64,000 nucleotides of DNA from Sphingobacterium nematocida (GCF_900168125.1 NZ_FUZF01000015.1:1-64000); one strand, 5' to 3'. Counted from the first letter of the stretch, positions 39,257 through 48,725 are shown. Made by a program: numbers and translations. Notes: generated by a model not told the origin, from the letters alone.

Positions 39257-40162
39257 ATGGTTACATACATCCTCCAACATCCAGAAAGTAGCTTTGAATG
39301 GATAGATATATCCAACCCTAAACTCGAGGACTTTCATGAATTAAAAGAAAAGTACAAGCTCAACGAAGCCTCCATACGGGACTGTATCGAAACCGGGCAC
39401 CTTCCCAAAATAGAGGAATTCGAAAACTACCATTTCTTAATAATACGTTCTATCCCTAATAAGTTTGACGAAGAGTCAGATTCTTTAGTCGAAGTAACCG
39501 AACGAATATCTTTATTTTACAACGAAAATTTCGTCATCACGGTACATCGCAACGAGATTGATTTCCTCGAACGCATCAAGACAACTGAAAGATCACATCG
39601 CAGACTACAATCTAGCAAGACACTAGTTAACGGCCTCGTGTCTGATGCATTAAAAACATTTGAAAACCTAGTTTTAGGAAAAATGGCGCTACAGCTTGAC
39701 TACTATGAGGAGATTGTATTTTTACACCATAGAAGAAAACCATTTCTTAAGAAGCTATATTACATCAAAAGACAAATTGACGTAATCCGAAGTGTTTTGA
39801 CGTTATACAAGGATATTGTCGATTACTTCCATATGCCAGAATACAAAAACATATACACCCAAGATCTTAGGGATTCATTTTCCAGAACCAATACCCTCTT
39901 CAGAAATATATCAGAAAACACATCTCAATTGCTGAATATCTACTTCAACATTGAATCCAATCATACCAACGAAATCATGCGTACACTGACGATAATATCG
40001 GTGTTTTTCATGCCACTGACTTTTATTGTGGGCGTATACGGTATGAATTTCGAACACATGCCAGAACTGGAATGGGAATACGGATATGCAGGAATACTGA
40101 TTGCTATGACAATTTTATCCGTATTAATATATTATTGGTTTAAAAGAAAAAGATGGCTATAA
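39257..40162 (+). CDS. corA: CorA-family magnesium/cobalt transporter
   Basis: A 301-residue protein of the CorA/MIT family. A cytoplasmic alpha/beta N-terminal domain and a long stalk helix occupy about 1-235. Two membrane helices follow at the C-terminus, and the pore signature YGMNF lies at the end of the first. The C-terminal KRKRW positive cluster is typical. It forms a pentameric channel for Mg2+ and sometimes Co2+. It is monocistronic and converges with tsaB, with ten bases between the stop codons and no obvious terminator there. Confidence 0.9.
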   Translation: MVTYILQHPESSFEWIDISNPKLEDFHELKEKYKLNEASIRDCIETGHLPKIEEFENYHFLIIRSIPNKFDEESDSLVEVTERISLFYNENFVITVHRNEIDFLERIKTTERSHRRLQSSKTLVNGLVSDALKTFENLVLGKMALQLDYYEEIVFLHHRRKPFLKKLYYIKRQIDVIRSVLTLYKDIVDYFHMPEYKNIYTQDLRDSFSRTNTLFRNISENTSQLLNIYFNIESNHTNEIMRTLTIISVFFMPLTFIVGVYGMNFEHMPELEWEYGYAGILIAMTILSVLIYYWFKRKRWL

Positions 40163-40172
40163 GTCACGCCGA

Positions 40173-40865
40173 TCAAATCAGCTTCTTGGATACCGTCGCA
40201 ACAAACTCTTTAAGATAAAACGGCTCAAAATAGACCAGGTCCTCAATCTCTTTGCGCTGTAATCGCTGAAAAGCAATCTTACTAAGATAAGTTGAGGAAT
40301 GTCGATACTGATCGTCAATCATAATATGCTTTCGGTCGCTTAGTAGTTCCCCTAGTTTATTCGCTCCAGATCCAAAAAGTACAATCTTTTTTTGAGGAAA
40401 AGCATCAAAAGTATCCATATCAACGATAACAGCTGCGGTATCCTTTACAGAGTTTCTTGAACTGTCAAAAATGGCCATATAAACCTCCATACGTCGCGCA
40501 TCCAACATTGGAACATACAGACAGTCATCCGCTAAGCCAAAATGCGTCGCATAGCCCTCAAACATACTATCCAATGTGTTTATTCCAAGCAGAGGGATGT
40601 CAAGCGCATAACACAGTCCTTTTGCGGTAGACACACCAATCCGTAGCCCAGTGTAGGAACCTGGCCCCTTGCTTACGGCCACAGCAGACAGGTCTTTATA
40701 ATCCAGAGATAACTCCTTCAATAGTCGATCGATGTAAACAGTCAACATAGAAGCGTGAACATTCACCTCTTGCACGGCATATTCGCCTATAAGCACACCA
40801 TCAGCACTTATAGAGACTGAACAGATTTCTGTTGCGGTATCGATTTGTAATATGTAGTTACTCAT
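40173..40865 (-). CDS. tsaB: tRNA threonylcarbamoyladenosine biosynthesis protein TsaB
   Basis: A 230-residue member of the ASKHA fold. The N-terminal strand ILQIDTATEICSVSI and the block AVAVSKGPGSYTGLRIGVSTAKGL are diagnostic of TsaB. With TsaD and TsaE it transfers the threonylcarbamoyl group to A37 of ANN-decoding tRNAs. TsaB itself lacks the metal-binding histidines of TsaD, as expected. It lies 29 bases downstream of yidD on the same strand, so it may be read with the rpmH-rnpA-yidD group. Confidence 0.92.
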   Translation of the reverse strand: MSNYILQIDTATEICSVSISADGVLIGEYAVQEVNVHASMLTVYIDRLLKELSLDYKDLSAVAVSKGPGSYTGLRIGVSTAKGLCYALDIPLLGINTLDSMFEGYATHFGLADDCLYVPMLDARRMEVYMAIFDSSRNSVKDTAAVIVDMDTFDAFPQKKIVLFGSGANKLGELLSDRKHIMIDDQYRHSSTYLSKIAFQRLQRKEIEDLVYFEPFYLKEFVATVSKKLI

Positions 40866-40894
40866 AGAATTATATATTCAGAAAATATATCAAT

Positions 40895-41149
40895 TTAAGG
40901 AACAGGATCATGTCCATGTCCACCCCAGGGATTGCAACTAGCTATACGCTTTATCGCTAACCATCCTCCCTTAAAAGGGCCATACTTTATAATGGCTTCC
41001 TTACCATATTGCGAACAGGTCGGTGTATATCGACAGTTAGCACCCAACAATGGAGAAATTAGAAGTTGATACAATCGGATTATCAACAAAAAGATTTCTT
41101 TCAAAACCCTGACACCAAGTGCACCAATCTTACTGATTACCTTCATCAA
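40895..41149 (-). CDS. yidD: membrane protein insertion efficiency factor YidD
   Basis: An 84-residue protein with the YidD signature [18 protein letters not shown] and the ending [15 protein letters not shown]. Three conserved cysteines are present, and an N-terminal amphipathic helix ([16 protein letters not shown]) would attach it to the inner face of the membrane. YidD assists YidC-dependent insertion. Its start overlaps the end of rnpA by 20 bases, the usual rpmH-rnpA-yidD order. yidC is not in this cluster. Confidence 0.93.
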   Translation of the reverse strand: MMKVISKIGALGVRVLKEIFLLIIRLYQLLISPLLGANCRYTPTCSQYGKEAIIKYGPFKGGWLAIKRIASCNPWGGHGHDPVP

Positions 41150-41519
41150 CCAATTGCTTTAATGCCTTTTCCATCTTGCCCATCATCGTTGCGAATGGCA
41201 TTTCTTCCTTACCAACATACTGAATTGCTAACAACAGGCCCAAAGAACGTAACTTTACAGAAGGATACAAAAGGTCAGCTTTTTGCAAACGATACACCTC
41301 ACGCATCAAACGCTTAATCCGATTTCGATCATGTGCGGCTTTAAATCTCCGTTTAGAAACGGAAATCACCACATTGACAGGCGATTTAATACGATCTAAT
41401 GGTATATCCATATACACCACCCGAAAAGGGTATACAACAAAAGAAGAACCACTATGAAAAAGCTTACTTAATAAACTTTTGTTACATAGTCGTTCTTCTT
41501 TTTTAAATGTTTTTCTCAT
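41130..41519 (-). CDS. rnpA: ribonuclease P protein component
   Basis: A 129-residue basic protein. The family motif appears as [13 protein letters not shown] (about residues 65-77), preceded by the strand [17 protein letters not shown]. It binds the RNase P RNA and helps recognise pre-tRNA leaders. It lies 56 bases after rpmH and overlaps yidD, so the three are co-transcribed. Confidence 0.93.
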   Translation of the reverse strand: MRKTFKKEERLCNKSLLSKLFHSGSSFVVYPFRVVYMDIPLDRIKSPVNVVISVSKRRFKAAHDRNRIKRLMREVYRLQKADLLYPSVKLRSLGLLLAIQYVGKEEMPFATMMGKMEKALKQLVDEGNQ

Positions 41520-41575
41520 TCGATGACGTTAAAGTCCGAATGGCACAGTTAAAGTCACCGGCGCTAAAAAAAAGA

Positions 41576-41734
41576 CTAGCCTTTGTGGCGGTACTCGTCA
41601 GAAACAGTAAGACGTTTTCTTCCTTTAGCTCTACGAGAAGCTAATACTCGTTTACCATTAGCTGTGCTCATACGCTCTCTGAAGCCGTGTTTGTTTCTTC
41701 TTTTTCTTTGCGAAGGCTGAAATGTTCTTTTCAT
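41576..41734 (-). CDS. rpmH: large ribosomal subunit protein bL34
   Basis: A 52-residue, very basic protein read from the ATG at 41734. It begins [20 protein letters not shown] and continues through [20 protein letters not shown], which is the complete bL34 family pattern with a short acidic tail ending YRHKG. It is the first gene of the rpmH-rnpA-yidD group and has a good promoter 56 bases upstream. dnaA is not next to it, unlike the layout near many replication origins. Confidence 0.95.
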   Translation of the reverse strand: MKRTFQPSQRKRRNKHGFRERMSTANGKRVLASRRAKGRKRLTVSDEYRHKG

Positions 41735-41789
41735 GACGCTTTATTATATTTTTTTATATTCTAACCAATAATTATCCTTAAACAGGAAT

Positions 41790-41821
41790 GCAAAAGTACT
41801 GTATTATTTCTAAACTATCAA
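41790..41821 (-). promoter_or_regulatory. rpmH promoter
   Basis: On the minus strand, TTG (41821-41819) is followed after 20 bases by TACTTTTGC (41798-41790), an exact TAnnTTTGC. The predicted start, near 41783, gives a leader of about 49 bases. The region is free of genes. Confidence 0.68.
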
Positions 41822-41870
41822 GCACTAAAAGCAAAAAGTTTATGCCACAACACCTTCTTGAATGGACTGG

Positions 41871-42278
41871 CTATTTATTTTTTAGAATATCTCTAATCTC
41901 TGTAAGCAAAGTCTCTTCTTTGGTTGGAGCTGGTGGCGCTGCAGGAGCCGCCTCTTCCTTTTTATTAAGCGAATTTATCCCCTTAATAACCAAGAAAATA
42001 CAAAATGCGATAATCAAAAACTGAATAATTACGTTTGCAAAGTTACCGTACTTAATAGCCACTTCCTCAACTCCGGCAGCAGCATTAGCTTCTGTAATAA
42101 CGTACTTCAACTTACTAAAATCTACACCACCTGTAATAAAACCTATAGGAGGCATAATAATATCGTCAACAAGAGAAGTGACAATTTTACCAAAAGCACC
42201 ACCGATTACAACACCGACAGCTAGGTCTAATACACTGCCGCGCATTGCAAATTCTTTAAACTCCTTTAAAAATCCCAT
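41871..42278 (-). CDS. mscL: large-conductance mechanosensitive channel MscL
   Basis: A 135-residue channel subunit. The N-terminal amphipathic helix ([17 protein letters not shown]) leads into TM1 ([17 protein letters not shown]) and the [11 protein letters not shown] block. A periplasmic loop, TM2 (about 77-100) and a cytoplasmic helix bundle follow, with an alanine/proline-rich linker between the last two. It opens as a pentamer under osmotic downshock. The gene is divergent from the response regulator across 205 bases. Confidence 0.95.
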   Translation of the reverse strand: MGFLKEFKEFAMRGSVLDLAVGVVIGGAFGKIVTSLVDDIIMPPIGFITGGVDFSKLKYVITEANAAAGVEEVAIKYGNFANVIIQFLIIAFCIFLVIKGINSLNKKEEAAPAAPPAPTKEETLLTEIRDILKNK

Positions 42279-42407
42279 AATTTATCAATGTTTTGTTTAC
42301 CAATTATACACACAATAATAACGATAATAATCAAAACTACCTCCATCCAATCCGATTTTTTTATTATTAATTAATGTAGACAACAGAGTATATATATGAT
42401 TATTTCG

Positions 42408-42416
42408 TATGTTTGC
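42408..42416 (+). promoter_or_regulatory. -7 element of the response regulator gene
   Basis: This is TATGTTTGC, an exact TAnnTTTGC on the plus strand. The start site would be near 42423, 61 bases before the ATG. No TTG is seen 19-21 bases upstream. Confidence 0.5.
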
Positions 42417-42483
42417 ATTAGCATTACCCTATTCAAGCCAGTGCTAAAATAATTGCTAAAGTATAAAACGTACATCCCTCTTT

Positions 42484-43125
42484 ATGAAAAAGATACTCAT
42501 CGCAGATGACCACAGCATAGTTAGATTAGGGGCTGCCGTAGTGATTAACGAAAAATTCAATGATATTTCTATAACTAATGCAGTCACTATCAAAGAGGTC
42601 TATGATCATCTGAAATTTGAAAAATTTGACTTATTGCTTTTAGACATCAACATGCCTGGAGGCAACAATATTAAGGTTATCAGTGAAATACTTAATCTAC
42701 AACATGACCTCAAAATATTGGTTTTTTCTTCTTATGACGAAAATATCTATGCGCTACGCTATATAGAAGCCGGAGCAGCTGGATACCTCAATAAAAACAC
42801 AGCCATGGAAGAACTCGCTAATGCCATTCAAAGCATCCAGGATCGCGGAAAGTACATGTCCAACGAAGTAAAGGATCTATACGTCCAAAAACTAACAAGT
42901 ACAAAGTCATCTATAGATCGTGTCAACCCTTTGAACAAACTGTCCAACAGAGAAATGGATGTCGCTAAGCATTTAATCGAAGGACATGGTATCCTTGAGG
43001 TATCGAATCTTTTAGCATTAAGCTCATCAACAGTGAGCACATACAAAAGTAGAATATTCGAAAAACTGGCAGTTAGTAACATCCCAGATCTTATAGAACT
43101 ATTCAAGCTACACGCCAAAGATTAA
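42484..43125 (+). CDS. NarL/FixJ-type response regulator (orphan)
   Basis: A 213-residue two-domain regulator. The receiver domain (about 1-120) has acidic residues Asp9 and Asp10, the phospho-acceptor Asp54 in LLLLDINMPGG, a serine in the 82-83 region and Lys104. The C-terminal LuxR-type helix-turn-helix (about 148-210) is seen as KLSNREMDVAKHLIEG and LALSSSTVSTYKSRIFEKL. All phosphorylation residues are in place. No sensor kinase gene lies nearby, so it is an orphan here and its targets are unknown. It ends before a terminator shared with ftsZ. Confidence 0.88.
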   Translation: MKKILIADDHSIVRLGAAVVINEKFNDISITNAVTIKEVYDHLKFEKFDLLLLDINMPGGNNIKVISEILNLQHDLKILVFSSYDENIYALRYIEAGAAGYLNKNTAMEELANAIQSIQDRGKYMSNEVKDLYVQKLTSTKSSIDRVNPLNKLSNREMDVAKHLIEGHGILEVSNLLALSSSTVSTYKSRIFEKLAVSNIPDLIELFKLHAKD

Positions 43126-43253
43126 CATCCGGCAGGACCAGTCTGTTATATGCGATTTAAATTACAGACACAACACACCTACAGACCGCTACCAAAACAT
43201 CGGTAAAAGCGATCTAAAGCACCAAGAATAAAGAGCTAGCGCTCTCCTTATAA

Positions 43254-43288
43254 AAAACGGTCGAATACCTTAGGCATTCGACCGTTTT
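43254..43288. terminator. bidirectional terminator between the regulator and ftsZ
   Basis: Sixteen-base arms with one mismatch flank TTA, with A and T runs at the two ends. It lies 31 bases beyond the ftsZ stop and serves the end of the dcw cluster and the convergent regulator gene. Confidence 0.85.
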
Positions 43289-43319
43289 CACAGCATATGA
43301 TTCTTTATATAATACCTTC

Positions 43320-45026
43320 TTAATCTACATTATCGTGCAAAAACGAATTGTTTGAACGAATCTCTGTAACACCCTCGTCAAATGATAGGGTAAAACGAGA
43401 CACTTGCGAATCCGCAGAATGAGGCACATCTTCTAAAGTTTTTTGCTTTCTTTTATAAGCCGGCTCATTTTCTAACTCCTGTAATCCGTTTGAAGATTTA
43501 AGCTTCATACTCAACTCCTTCAGGCGCAATATACGTTCCTTAGTTTTTAAAAGCTGATCTTCAAAATTCACTTCTTCTTCAACCTTAACTGTAGTGCTCG
43601 CGACATTCATTGTTGGCGCAGCGCTCGAACTCACTATATTATTTACCTGACTTTCCACTTCCTCATCAACCTTCTCCTCGTACGCATCAAATACAGTAGG
43701 TAGCTTGAATTCGAAAACTGAAGGTGAGGTCTTTAACTCAAAACCATGATTCTCTTCCTTTTCTTCAACAAAATCATCTTGCACATCTAATGTGTGTCTT
43801 ACAACTTGAGGTTCAGCCTGCACATTAGAATTTGTGAAACCTGTAGGCTTTACCGGGGCCGTAAATAAATCGGCTTGAGGAACAGTAACCTTCTCCTCCA
43901 CCACATTGGTAGGAGTCATTGGCTTTATGTAATTATCCACTCTTGACTCGATCGTTCTCTCCGCAAACTGGTTCTGAGAAACAGGTTTAACAAAAGAACT
44001 TGATGACTCAGGAGTCAAAGGCAACGCTACCTTTTCTTTTTCTTTCTCCTTTATACGCTCTTCTGAAGTCTGAAATCCCGTAGCAATAATAGTTACAGAT
44101 AGATTTTCCTCTAGAGCCTCATCGATACAATTACCCCAAATTAAATCCGCAGTCAATCCTGCCTTCTCTTGAATAAAATCAGTAACGATCGCAACCTCAT
44201 CCATGGTCACCTCGGTCTTACCAGAAGTAATATTCAACAAGATGTAACGCGCTCCTTCGATTTCATTATCCTTAAGCAGTGGAGATGCTAATGCACCCGT
44301 TACAGCTTTAATCGCTCTATCTTCGCCTGATGCAACGTGATTACCCATGATTGCTACCCCGCTATCATTCATAACGGTACGCACATCTTTAAAGTCCACG
44401 TTGACATAACCAGGAATAGTAATAATCTCAGCAATACCTTTCGCTGCTGTAGTCAATATATCATCTGCTTTCGCAAAAGCCGCAGTCATCGTAAGATTAC
44501 CAAAAATCTCGCGAAGGCGGTCATTTGAGATTACAAGATAAGAATCTACATACTTGCGCAATTCATTCAAGCCTTCTTCAGCTTGCGAACGACGTTTCTT
44601 ACCTTCAAATGTAAAAGGAGTTGTAATAATTGCTACTGTCAAAATCCCCATCTCCTTCGCCGCTTTAGCGAGTACTGGACTAGCCCCAGTTCCCGTACCA
44701 CCACCCATTCCAGCAGTAATAAACAACATTTTAGTGTTGGCACCTAACATTCTCTTGATATCGTCGATACTTTCGATAGCAGAATTCTCACCAACATCAG
44801 GATCAGCACCAGCACCCATACCTTCTGTAAGACTAGCTCCCAATTGTACTTTGTTAGGAATTGGGCTCAACTCCAACGCTTGCGCATCTGTGTTGCACAC
44901 AATAAAATCTACACCACTAATCCCTTGCTTGTACATGTGATTTACGGCATTTCCACCGCCACCACCAACACCTATAACCTTGATTATAGATGATTGCTCC
45001 TTTAACATTTCAAATTGTATCGACAT
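43320..45026 (-). CDS. ftsZ: cell division protein FtsZ
   Basis: A 568-residue tubulin homologue that forms the division ring. The N-terminal GTPase domain has the glycine-rich loop VIGVGGGGGNAVNHM and the tubulin signature GGGTGTG at residues 108-114. The T7 loop is NVDFKDVRTVM. After about residue 320 comes a long disordered linker of roughly 200 residues, much longer than in E. coli. A conserved-peptide-like segment EPAYKRKQ (521-528) is followed by 40 more residues, so it is not at the terminus. It is the last gene of the dcw cluster. The 134-base spacer before it holds DnaA-box-like words. Confidence 0.95.
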   Translation of the reverse strand: MSIQFEMLKEQSSIIKVIGVGGGGGNAVNHMYKQGISGVDFIVCNTDAQALELSPIPNKVQLGASLTEGMGAGADPDVGENSAIESIDDIKRMLGANTKMLFITAGMGGGTGTGASPVLAKAAKEMGILTVAIITTPFTFEGKKRRSQAEEGLNELRKYVDSYLVISNDRLREIFGNLTMTAAFAKADDILTTAAKGIAEIITIPGYVNVDFKDVRTVMNDSGVAIMGNHVASGEDRAIKAVTGALASPLLKDNEIEGARYILLNITSGKTEVTMDEVAIVTDFIQEKAGLTADLIWGNCIDEALEENLSVTIIATGFQTSEERIKEKEKEKVALPLTPESSSSFVKPVSQNQFAERTIESRVDNYIKPMTPTNVVEEKVTVPQADLFTAPVKPTGFTNSNVQAEPQVVRHTLDVQDDFVEEKEENHGFELKTSPSVFEFKLPTVFDAYEEKVDEEVESQVNNIVSSSAAPTMNVASTTVKVEEEVNFEDQLLKTKERILRLKELSMKLKSSNGLQELENEPAYKRKQKTLEDVPHSADSQVSRFTLSFDEGVTEIRSNNSFLHDNVD

Positions 45027-45100
45027 AATATCCTATTTTTATGAACTGCCAAGCTACCGATCAATACCAAACTCAACAATTCGAATGTAATAATACCAAA

Positions 45101-45141
45101 ATATCCACAACAGTTTTCCACATTTGTTAAATTGTGGAAAA
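45101..45141. promoter_or_regulatory. ftsA-ftsZ spacer: DnaA-box-like words and an inverted repeat
   Basis: Three nine-base words within 41 bases differ from TTATCCACA by one base each: 45101-45109 (ATATCCACA), 45114-45122 (TTTTCCACA) and 45133-45141 (the reverse complement of TTTTCCACA). The last two form a nine-base inverted repeat with a ten-base loop, which could instead be an RNA hairpin upstream of ftsZ. Binding by DnaA is only inferred. Confidence 0.35.
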
Positions 45142-45160
45142 AACCTCCCTGTGTTGAAAA

Positions 45161-46525
45161 TTATTTCTTACCTATAAAAGTATCGTCATCAATCTCTTGA
45201 TTATCCTTAATGAATTCAGAAATAATTTTAGTAAACCAACTCTCCTTTTTACTTTGTTTTTCTGCGATCTCCTTCACAGGTGTTCTTTCTGTTTTCTTGC
45301 TTGCGATTTCTTGATGTGCAGCCTCCTCGTCCTCTATAACCTGAATACCTTTAATCAAAAGACCAATACTTGTTGCATACATTGGACTTTTCATTTCCTC
45401 AAATGTCTGCTTGTTCAACATATCTGTTTTAGCAAGATACTCATTCGGGTAACCGATACGACAGTCTATTCCGGTGATATACTCGACCAACTGAACCAAA
45501 TGTTTCAATTGCGCTCCACCACCAGTAATAACGATACCAGCAATTAATTTATCTTCGTAACCTGAAGATTTTATCTCGTAATACACGTGCTCGATGATTT
45601 CTTCCATACGAGCCTGAATTATATACGCTAGATTTTTGACCGAAATCTCTTTTGAATCACGTCCACGAATACCAGGTACACATATTACTTCATTTTCTTT
45701 ATTTTCATCAGCCAATGCTGATCCATATCTCACTTTCAACTGTTCCGCCTGGTTTCTAAGTACAGCACAACCTTGACGGATATCTTCAGTTACAATATTA
45801 CCCCCTAATGGAATTACAGCAGTATGGCGGATAATACCTTCGTGGAAAATAGCCACATCCGTAGTACCACCACCGATATCAACAAGTACAACACCAGCCA
45901 TTTTTTCTTCATCATCCAATACAGCCTCGGAAGATGCTAATGGCTCCAACACTAACGAAGAAACTTCTAAATCAGCGTTATCAACACATTTCTTAATATT
46001 TTTGATATCCGTCACTCGGCCTGAAATAATATGAAAGTTAGCTTCCATACGACGTCCTGCCATACCAATAGGCTCTTTGATCCCTGGTTCATTATCGATC
46101 GTAAACTCCTGAGGTAATACGTGGATTATCTCTTCGCCCGGAGGAAGCACCAATTTGTACATATCCGAGATCAAACGCTCAACATCGATTCTACCAATTT
46201 CATCATCATCGCTTTTGGTCAAGATACCACGATGTTGAATACTCTTGATATGCTGTCCTGCTATCCCGATATTCACCACTTTAATATCCACATTGGACTG
46301 TCCTTCTGCAGAGGATACCGCCTCTCTAATGCTGAAAACCGTCTTTTGAATATTAGCGACTACCCCACGGTTGACTCCTGCTGATTCGGCTTTACCAACT
46401 CCCAACAACTCAATCTTATTCGAACCACTGCGTCTTCCAACAGTAACACAAATCTTTGTTGTACCGATATCCAATCCTACGACGATTGGATTCTCTCTTT
46501 CAATTTCTGTAATTCTTGGTTTCAT
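45161..46525 (-). CDS. ftsA: cell division protein FtsA
   Basis: A 454-residue actin-like ATPase that tethers FtsZ to the membrane and activates septal wall synthesis. The phosphate-1 loop VVGLDIGTTKICVTVG, the SHS2 insert and the phosphate-2 motif VVLVDIGGGTTDVAIF are clear, as is the adenosine motif IVITGGGAQL. The C-terminal linker ends with a WFTKIISEFIKDNQ-like amphipathic stretch about 17 residues before the end, a candidate membrane-targeting helix. It follows ftsQ by 22 bases. Confidence 0.94.
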   Translation of the reverse strand: MKPRITEIERENPIVVGLDIGTTKICVTVGRRSGSNKIELLGVGKAESAGVNRGVVANIQKTVFSIREAVSSAEGQSNVDIKVVNIGIAGQHIKSIQHRGILTKSDDDEIGRIDVERLISDMYKLVLPPGEEIIHVLPQEFTIDNEPGIKEPIGMAGRRMEANFHIISGRVTDIKNIKKCVDNADLEVSSLVLEPLASSEAVLDDEEKMAGVVLVDIGGGTTDVAIFHEGIIRHTAVIPLGGNIVTEDIRQGCAVLRNQAEQLKVRYGSALADENKENEVICVPGIRGRDSKEISVKNLAYIIQARMEEIIEHVYYEIKSSGYEDKLIAGIVITGGGAQLKHLVQLVEYITGIDCRIGYPNEYLAKTDMLNKQTFEEMKSPMYATSIGLLIKGIQVIEDEEAAHQEIASKKTERTPVKEIAEKQSKKESWFTKIISEFIKDNQEIDDDTFIGKK

Positions 46526-46547
46526 ATGCTGTATATTATGCTGTATT

Positions 46548-47366
46548 TTAATTCTTCATATTAATTTTCATTTGCAAACTGTCGATAAACCAGTTTCCCC
46601 TACGTTCGCAAATGATCTGTCCGCCATACTTGACGTTCACCTTCTCATAGGCATCACTACCTACTTTTGGAAGGATATTCTTATAGTACGCCTCTAGTCG
46701 TCTCAATTTATACCCCAACGAGTCTGCTGATCCGATCACCAAAACCTCTTTACCGACTCTAGGTATCAATTCGATATCCCGCTGATCGTTTACAAATATT
46801 TGAACGATCTGATTTTCCCAAAGCTCATCTCCGCGAACATGATCGACAACTGTCACCAAGTCCTGCACCAATTTGGACTCGATCTCCTCCAGAGGTTGTT
46901 TATAGCCCTCTGTGATATTACCATTCGCAACCATCACATGCGGTACATATTTCAACGTGACAGGTACTTTCTTCCCGGAACGATCTACATAGTACTCACG
47001 TCCGGCCTTATTGATAATACGGAGTACAACCTCCCGCTGCTGAACCGTAACCTGCACTGTACCATCCATATCCAAGTACACTTCCGCATTCGACACATAA
47101 GGCAGCTTTTCAATTTCCTTCTCAATCTGCTCAACCTTTATCGTTTTTAGGTCTTTCCCTACCACGGCACCAAACTTTTGATCGATCATCTTTGAAATAT
47201 CGTGTTGATCAATAAATGTTTCCTTACCCTCAACAACAACTTTTAACGTTTTACAAGCTTGCACCCGATCCTTTTTCACAACCAGACTCATAAGCATAGC
47301 TAACCCAATAAAGGTCACTAGACCTAAAAAAATGTAAAAAACTACGCTCCATCTGATATTGCTCAT
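46548..47366 (-). CDS. ftsQ: cell division protein FtsQ (DivIB-like)
   Basis: A 272-residue bitopic protein. One N-terminal membrane helix (about 8-30) is followed by a POTRA-type domain (about 38-110, with IEKLPYVSNAEVYLDMDGTVQVTVQQREVVLRI) and a beta domain. Sequence similarity to proteobacterial FtsQ is low, as is normal in Bacteroidota. Position between murC (two bases) and ftsA supports the call. It links cytoplasmic ring proteins with FtsL and FtsI/FtsW. Confidence 0.87.
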   Translation of the reverse strand: MSNIRWSVVFYIFLGLVTFIGLAMLMSLVVKKDRVQACKTLKVVVEGKETFIDQHDISKMIDQKFGAVVGKDLKTIKVEQIEKEIEKLPYVSNAEVYLDMDGTVQVTVQQREVVLRIINKAGREYYVDRSGKKVPVTLKYVPHVMVANGNITEGYKQPLEEIESKLVQDLVTVVDHVRGDELWENQIVQIFVNDQRDIELIPRVGKEVLVIGSADSLGYKLRRLEAYYKNILPKVGSDAYEKVNVKYGGQIICERRGNWFIDSLQMKINMKN

Positions 47367-47368
47367 AT

Positions 47369-48721
47369 CTACTTCTCCAATATATCTTTCAACGGTCTCA
47401 CCAATCTATCTATATCTCCCGCTCCGACAGTAACCAGTAACTCCGGCTGTTCGTCTTGTGCTATGGTTAAGACCTCTTGAGGGCTCACTACCCGTTTATT
47501 TATTAAATCAACCTTATCGAGCAACCAGGACGAAGTTACTCCTTCAATCGGCAACTCTCTCGCTGGATATATCTCCATAAGCAACAGCTCATCTGCCATA
47601 CCCAAAACCTCCGCAAACCCATCTATAAAATCCCGGGTACGGGTAAACAAATGAGGCTGGAAAACCACCGTCAATTTCTTTTCGGGATACAACTTGCGCA
47701 TTGAACTCAGAAAAGCTCTCAATTCTTCAGGATGATGTGCATAATCATCGATATATATATGCTTTTCGTTTCTAACAATAAATTCAAAACGACGCTTTGC
47801 ACCTTTAAAATTAGCCAGTGCAGCTACAATCTTTTGGTCTTCTATCTTTAGCAATCTCGCTACTGTTATAGCCGCGACCGCATTCTCTACATTATGAAGT
47901 CCAGGTATACCTAGTAACACCTGTTCAATCGTAACATCAGCACCGACATAATCAAAATAAAACTGTCCGTCTTTAACATGTATATTTTGTGCATATACAT
48001 CTGCCGGGCCATCCTTTGAATAACTGATATCACCGGCAAAAGGCAATCCTGTTTTAACGATCCGTTTTCCTCCGTCAACAACTCTATCCAAATACATTTC
48101 AAACGAGGTGATCAAATGCGATTCATCACCATAAATATCCAAATGATCTGCATCTGCCGAAGTAACTATAGCGATATCTGGATGCAAAGTCAAAAAAGAA
48201 CGATCGTATTCATCAGCTTCCACTACCACCACGTTATTAGCCCCAAAAAGGACATTCGTATTATAGTTTGAACTTATCCCACCTAGAAAAGCCGAACAAT
48301 CATATCCCGAATCCTTTAAGATATGAGCAATCATTGTCGATGTTGTCGTTTTTCCATGCGTCCCGGCGACACCAATCGTAAAACGACTAGCACTGATCAA
48401 ACCCAACACCTGCGAGCGCTTAAAAAGCTCAAAACCCTTTTCCAAAAAATAGTTCTTTATTTTCAGATCAGCAGGGATTGCTGGAGTATATATAATTAAA
48501 GACTCTTCCGAAGGAACTACAAAATCAGTATCAATCAACGCCACATCATCCGTATAAATAACTGGAATCCCCTCCTTTACCAGAGCCATTGTCAATTCGG
48601 TTTCCGTCTTGTCATAACCACTCACCGCACACCCCAACTTATGAAAGTAACGAGCCAAACCACTCATCCCGATCCCACCGACACCGATTAAGTAAACTCT
48701 TTTTATTTGATCAATATTCAT
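47369..48721 (-). CDS. murC: UDP-N-acetylmuramate--L-alanine ligase
   Basis: A 450-residue Mur ligase, which adds the first amino acid of the peptidoglycan stem. The N-terminal Rossmann motif is GVGGIGMSGLAR, the ATP loop GTHGKTTT is at residues 120-126, and the central EADEYDRSFL block is typical of MurC. The C-terminal domain has DYAHHPEE. It lies four bases after murG and two before ftsQ. Confidence 0.95.
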   Translation of the reverse strand: MNIDQIKRVYLIGVGGIGMSGLARYFHKLGCAVSGYDKTETELTMALVKEGIPVIYTDDVALIDTDFVVPSEESLIIYTPAIPADLKIKNYFLEKGFELFKRSQVLGLISASRFTIGVAGTHGKTTTSTMIAHILKDSGYDCSAFLGGISSNYNTNVLFGANNVVVVEADEYDRSFLTLHPDIAIVTSADADHLDIYGDESHLITSFEMYLDRVVDGGKRIVKTGLPFAGDISYSKDGPADVYAQNIHVKDGQFYFDYVGADVTIEQVLLGIPGLHNVENAVAAITVARLLKIEDQKIVAALANFKGAKRRFEFIVRNEKHIYIDDYAHHPEELRAFLSSMRKLYPEKKLTVVFQPHLFTRTRDFIDGFAEVLGMADELLLMEIYPARELPIEGVTSSWLLDKVDLINKRVVSPQEVLTIAQDEQPELLVTVGAGDIDRLVRPLKDILEK

Positions 48722-48725
48722 ACTC

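Noticed and set aside
41576..41870. Replication origin near rpmH
   Set aside because: rpmH-rnpA-yidD sits near oriC in some bacteria, but there is no dnaA gene, no cluster of TTATCCACA and no long AT-rich unwinding region here.
44554..44940. 128-codon frame antisense to ftsZ
   Set aside because: Opposite the conserved FtsZ GTPase domain; low-complexity translation.
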